Shown piece after piece: positions 43,921 to 45,048 of a DNA stretch of 45,048 nt (its first letter is position 1; each line of letters begins with the position of its first letter). The notes beneath the pieces are model-generated. The model worked only from the letters and a program-made list of their open reading frames with translations. It ran no database searches and had not been told where the DNA came from. The DNA comes from Lentisphaeria bacterium UBA1732. Lineage in GTDB: Bacteria; Verrucomicrobiota; Lentisphaeria; Victivallales; UBA1829. The DNA lies in assembly GCA_002315855.1 (NCBI GenBank), contig DCIG01000081.1, positions 1-45,048 of the forward strand, written 5' to 3'. A program made the translations under genes and the position numbers.

Positions 43921-44805
43921 ATGCAAATTTGTGCCTGTTCAAAAATCAACCTTTATCTCGCGGTAACAGGAAAACGTCCGAACGGTTATCATGAACTTGA
44001 TACGCTCTTTTATCCGTTGTCGTCCCCTGCGGATGAACTTGAATTGGCACTTGCAGAGAGTCTTCCTCCCGGCACAATTGAAATACATTGCAGTACGCGG
44101 GGGGTGCCGTCAGACCCTGAAAAAAATCTTTGCGGGCGTGCGGCTTTGCTGTATTTTTCAACGGCGGAATATCCGCAGTTCCCTGCTTTGGCGATGACCA
44201 TCACGAAGCATATTCCCGTTGCGGCCGGGATGGGCGGCGGTTCTTCCGATGCGGCATCTGTTCTGCGTTTTCTTCAGTCTCAATTTCATCTGCTCTCAGA
44301 GGAACGTTTGGCGGAAGTCGCATTGTCTCTTGGGGCGGATGTCCCGTTTTTCCTGAATCCTGTAGCATCCCGTGCGCAGGGGGTGGGGGAAATCCTCTCG
44401 CCCGTTCCGTTGATTCCCCGTGATTTGCCGATTGTGATTGCCGCACCGTGTTTCCCGGTCAGTGCCGTATGGGGGTATCGCCATTTGGATTATCAGAAAG
44501 CCGTAGCTCGTCCTGTTCAAATGGATGAGCTGATTGCGGCATTGCAGAAACGCGATCTTGCTGCTGTTGCGTCTCTCATGCGAAATGACTTGGAAGATGC
44601 CCTTTATCTGAAATTCCCGCTTCTATCCCTGATTCGTGAACGCCTGACCTCTCTTGGGGCATTGCGTGTTATGGTGTCGGGGAGCGGTCCTACGCTCTTT
44701 GCATTGTTTCCCGATGATGAATCTGCGGATTCTGCGGTTCGTCTTTCCGCCTGCTCTCCGATGGAAACTTGCGGTGTACAGCTGATTCGCGGCCTTGCAC
44801 GGTGA
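43921..44805 (+). CDS. ispE: 4-diphosphocytidyl-2-C-methyl-D-erythritol kinase
   Basis: A 294-residue GHMP kinase of the non-mevalonate (MEP) isoprenoid pathway; it phosphorylates the 2-hydroxyl of CDP-methylerythritol with ATP. Seen: CSKINLYLAVTGKRPNGYHEL (IspE N-terminus, read in two parts), the GHMP ATP loop PVAAGMGGGSSDAA, LGADVPFFL, and the C-terminal VMVSGSGPTLFALF. Length is normal (~285). The ATG at 43921 starts the conserved block; the frame also runs from 43843 inside the upstream gene. Ribosome site is weak, so coupling with the oxidoreductase gene 16 bases upstream is likely. Confidence 0.95.
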   Translation: MQICACSKINLYLAVTGKRPNGYHELDTLFYPLSSPADELELALAESLPPGTIEIHCSTRGVPSDPEKNLCGRAALLYFSTAEYPQFPALAMTITKHIPVAAGMGGGSSDAASVLRFLQSQFHLLSEERLAEVALSLGADVPFFLNPVASRAQGVGEILSPVPLIPRDLPIVIAAPCFPVSAVWGYRHLDYQKAVARPVQMDELIAALQKRDLAAVASLMRNDLEDALYLKFPLLSLIRERLTSLGALRVMVSGSGPTLFALFPDDESADSAVRLSACSPMETCGVQLIRGLAR

Positions 44806-44807
44806 TT

Positions 44808-44829
44808 TTTGAGAGGGCGTCTCTGTTTT
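44808..44829 (+). terminator. Weak terminator-like hairpin after ispE
   Basis: GAGA and TCTC flank a 5-base loop and are followed by a run of five Ts. The stem is only 4 bp, so this is low confidence. Confidence 0.3.
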
Positions 44830-44946
44830 TATTCCGTATGAATTGAGATACCCTGATCCGGCATGGGTAGAGAATATCCCGAATGTCTTCTTTTTTACCT
44901 CATTTACTGGCTTTTTCGTACATTTTGCGCTCATGTCGTTCTATGT

Positions 44947-44986
44947 TTGATTTTTTGTTTATCCGTTTGAAAATCAATTGTTTTTT
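44947..44986. repeat. AT-rich inverted repeat with T run near the window end
   Basis: TTGATTTT (44947-44954) and AAAATCAA (44970-44977) are complementary and followed by six Ts at 44981-44986. It could be a terminator for ispE or for a transcript entering from outside. The final 240 bases hold no other feature I can support. Confidence 0.4.
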
Positions 44987-45048
44987 ATCTTTCTTGAATA
45001 AAAAAATATCGGACTCAGAAAAAAGGTGAATTGTAAAGGAAAACGCAC

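Overview
The window looks like a chromosomal segment from a Lentisphaerota/Victivallales-type bacterium (PVC group), probably an anaerobe. This is inferred from family content, not from a marker gene. The support is: pseudopilins of the FTLIELLVVIAIIGILAG style, a 4,903-residue beta-strand-repeat protein, many lipoproteins and envelope genes, a MEP-pathway gene (ispE) beside a Gfo/Idh/MocA oxidoreductase, and strong AAGGAG-type ribosome sites with sigma70-like promoters. No rRNA, tRNA, CRISPR array, insertion sequence or phage gene was recognised.

Layout. 1-1.1 kb: a xylose-isomerase-like gene (minus). 1.1-2.1 kb: non-coding, with a near-consensus promoter and a structured leader for the giant gene. 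2.1-16.8 kb: one giant ORF made of about 17 divergent modules, with no recognisable signal peptide. 16.8-17.6 kb: two tandem, paralogous 52-residue peptide genes. Each has a double-glycine-leader-like segment, two Cys and a conserved YGDTTDE tail. 17.9-20.3 kb: a COG3014-like protein and an LpoB-like lipoprotein (likely peptidoglycan-synthase activation). 20.3-23.6 kb: a NifX/NifB-family small protein, an FGE-sulfatase-domain lipoprotein (minus), a LolA-like lipoprotein and a secreted coiled-coil protein. 23.8-25.8 kb: pyruvate kinase and an HdeD-family membrane protein (minus).

26.4-31.3 kb: a yhiI-rbbA-yhhJ-type ABC export operon. 31.6-35.2 kb: an M48 metalloprotease lipoprotein and a four-domain persulfide/CoA-disulfide reductase (both minus). 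35.9-37.5 kb: an acyl-CoA synthetase. 37.7-39.9 kb: two type II pseudopilins and a PSP1-domain protein. 40.0-40.9 kb: a TIM-barrel sugar isomerase/epimerase. 41.0-42.6 kb: a secreted acetylxylan-esterase-like hydrolase (minus). 42.9-44.8 kb: a Gfo/Idh/MocA oxidoreductase and ispE.

The part most likely to be undescribed is the giant repeat protein together with the two small peptide genes. The giant gene and the first peptide gene are separated only by a hairpin with a short U run, so partial read-through is plausible. The second peptide gene has its own promoter and a long leader containing an 11-bp inverted repeat. No RiPP maturase, C39 peptidase or dedicated transporter lies next to them, so any peptide-product interpretation is inference.
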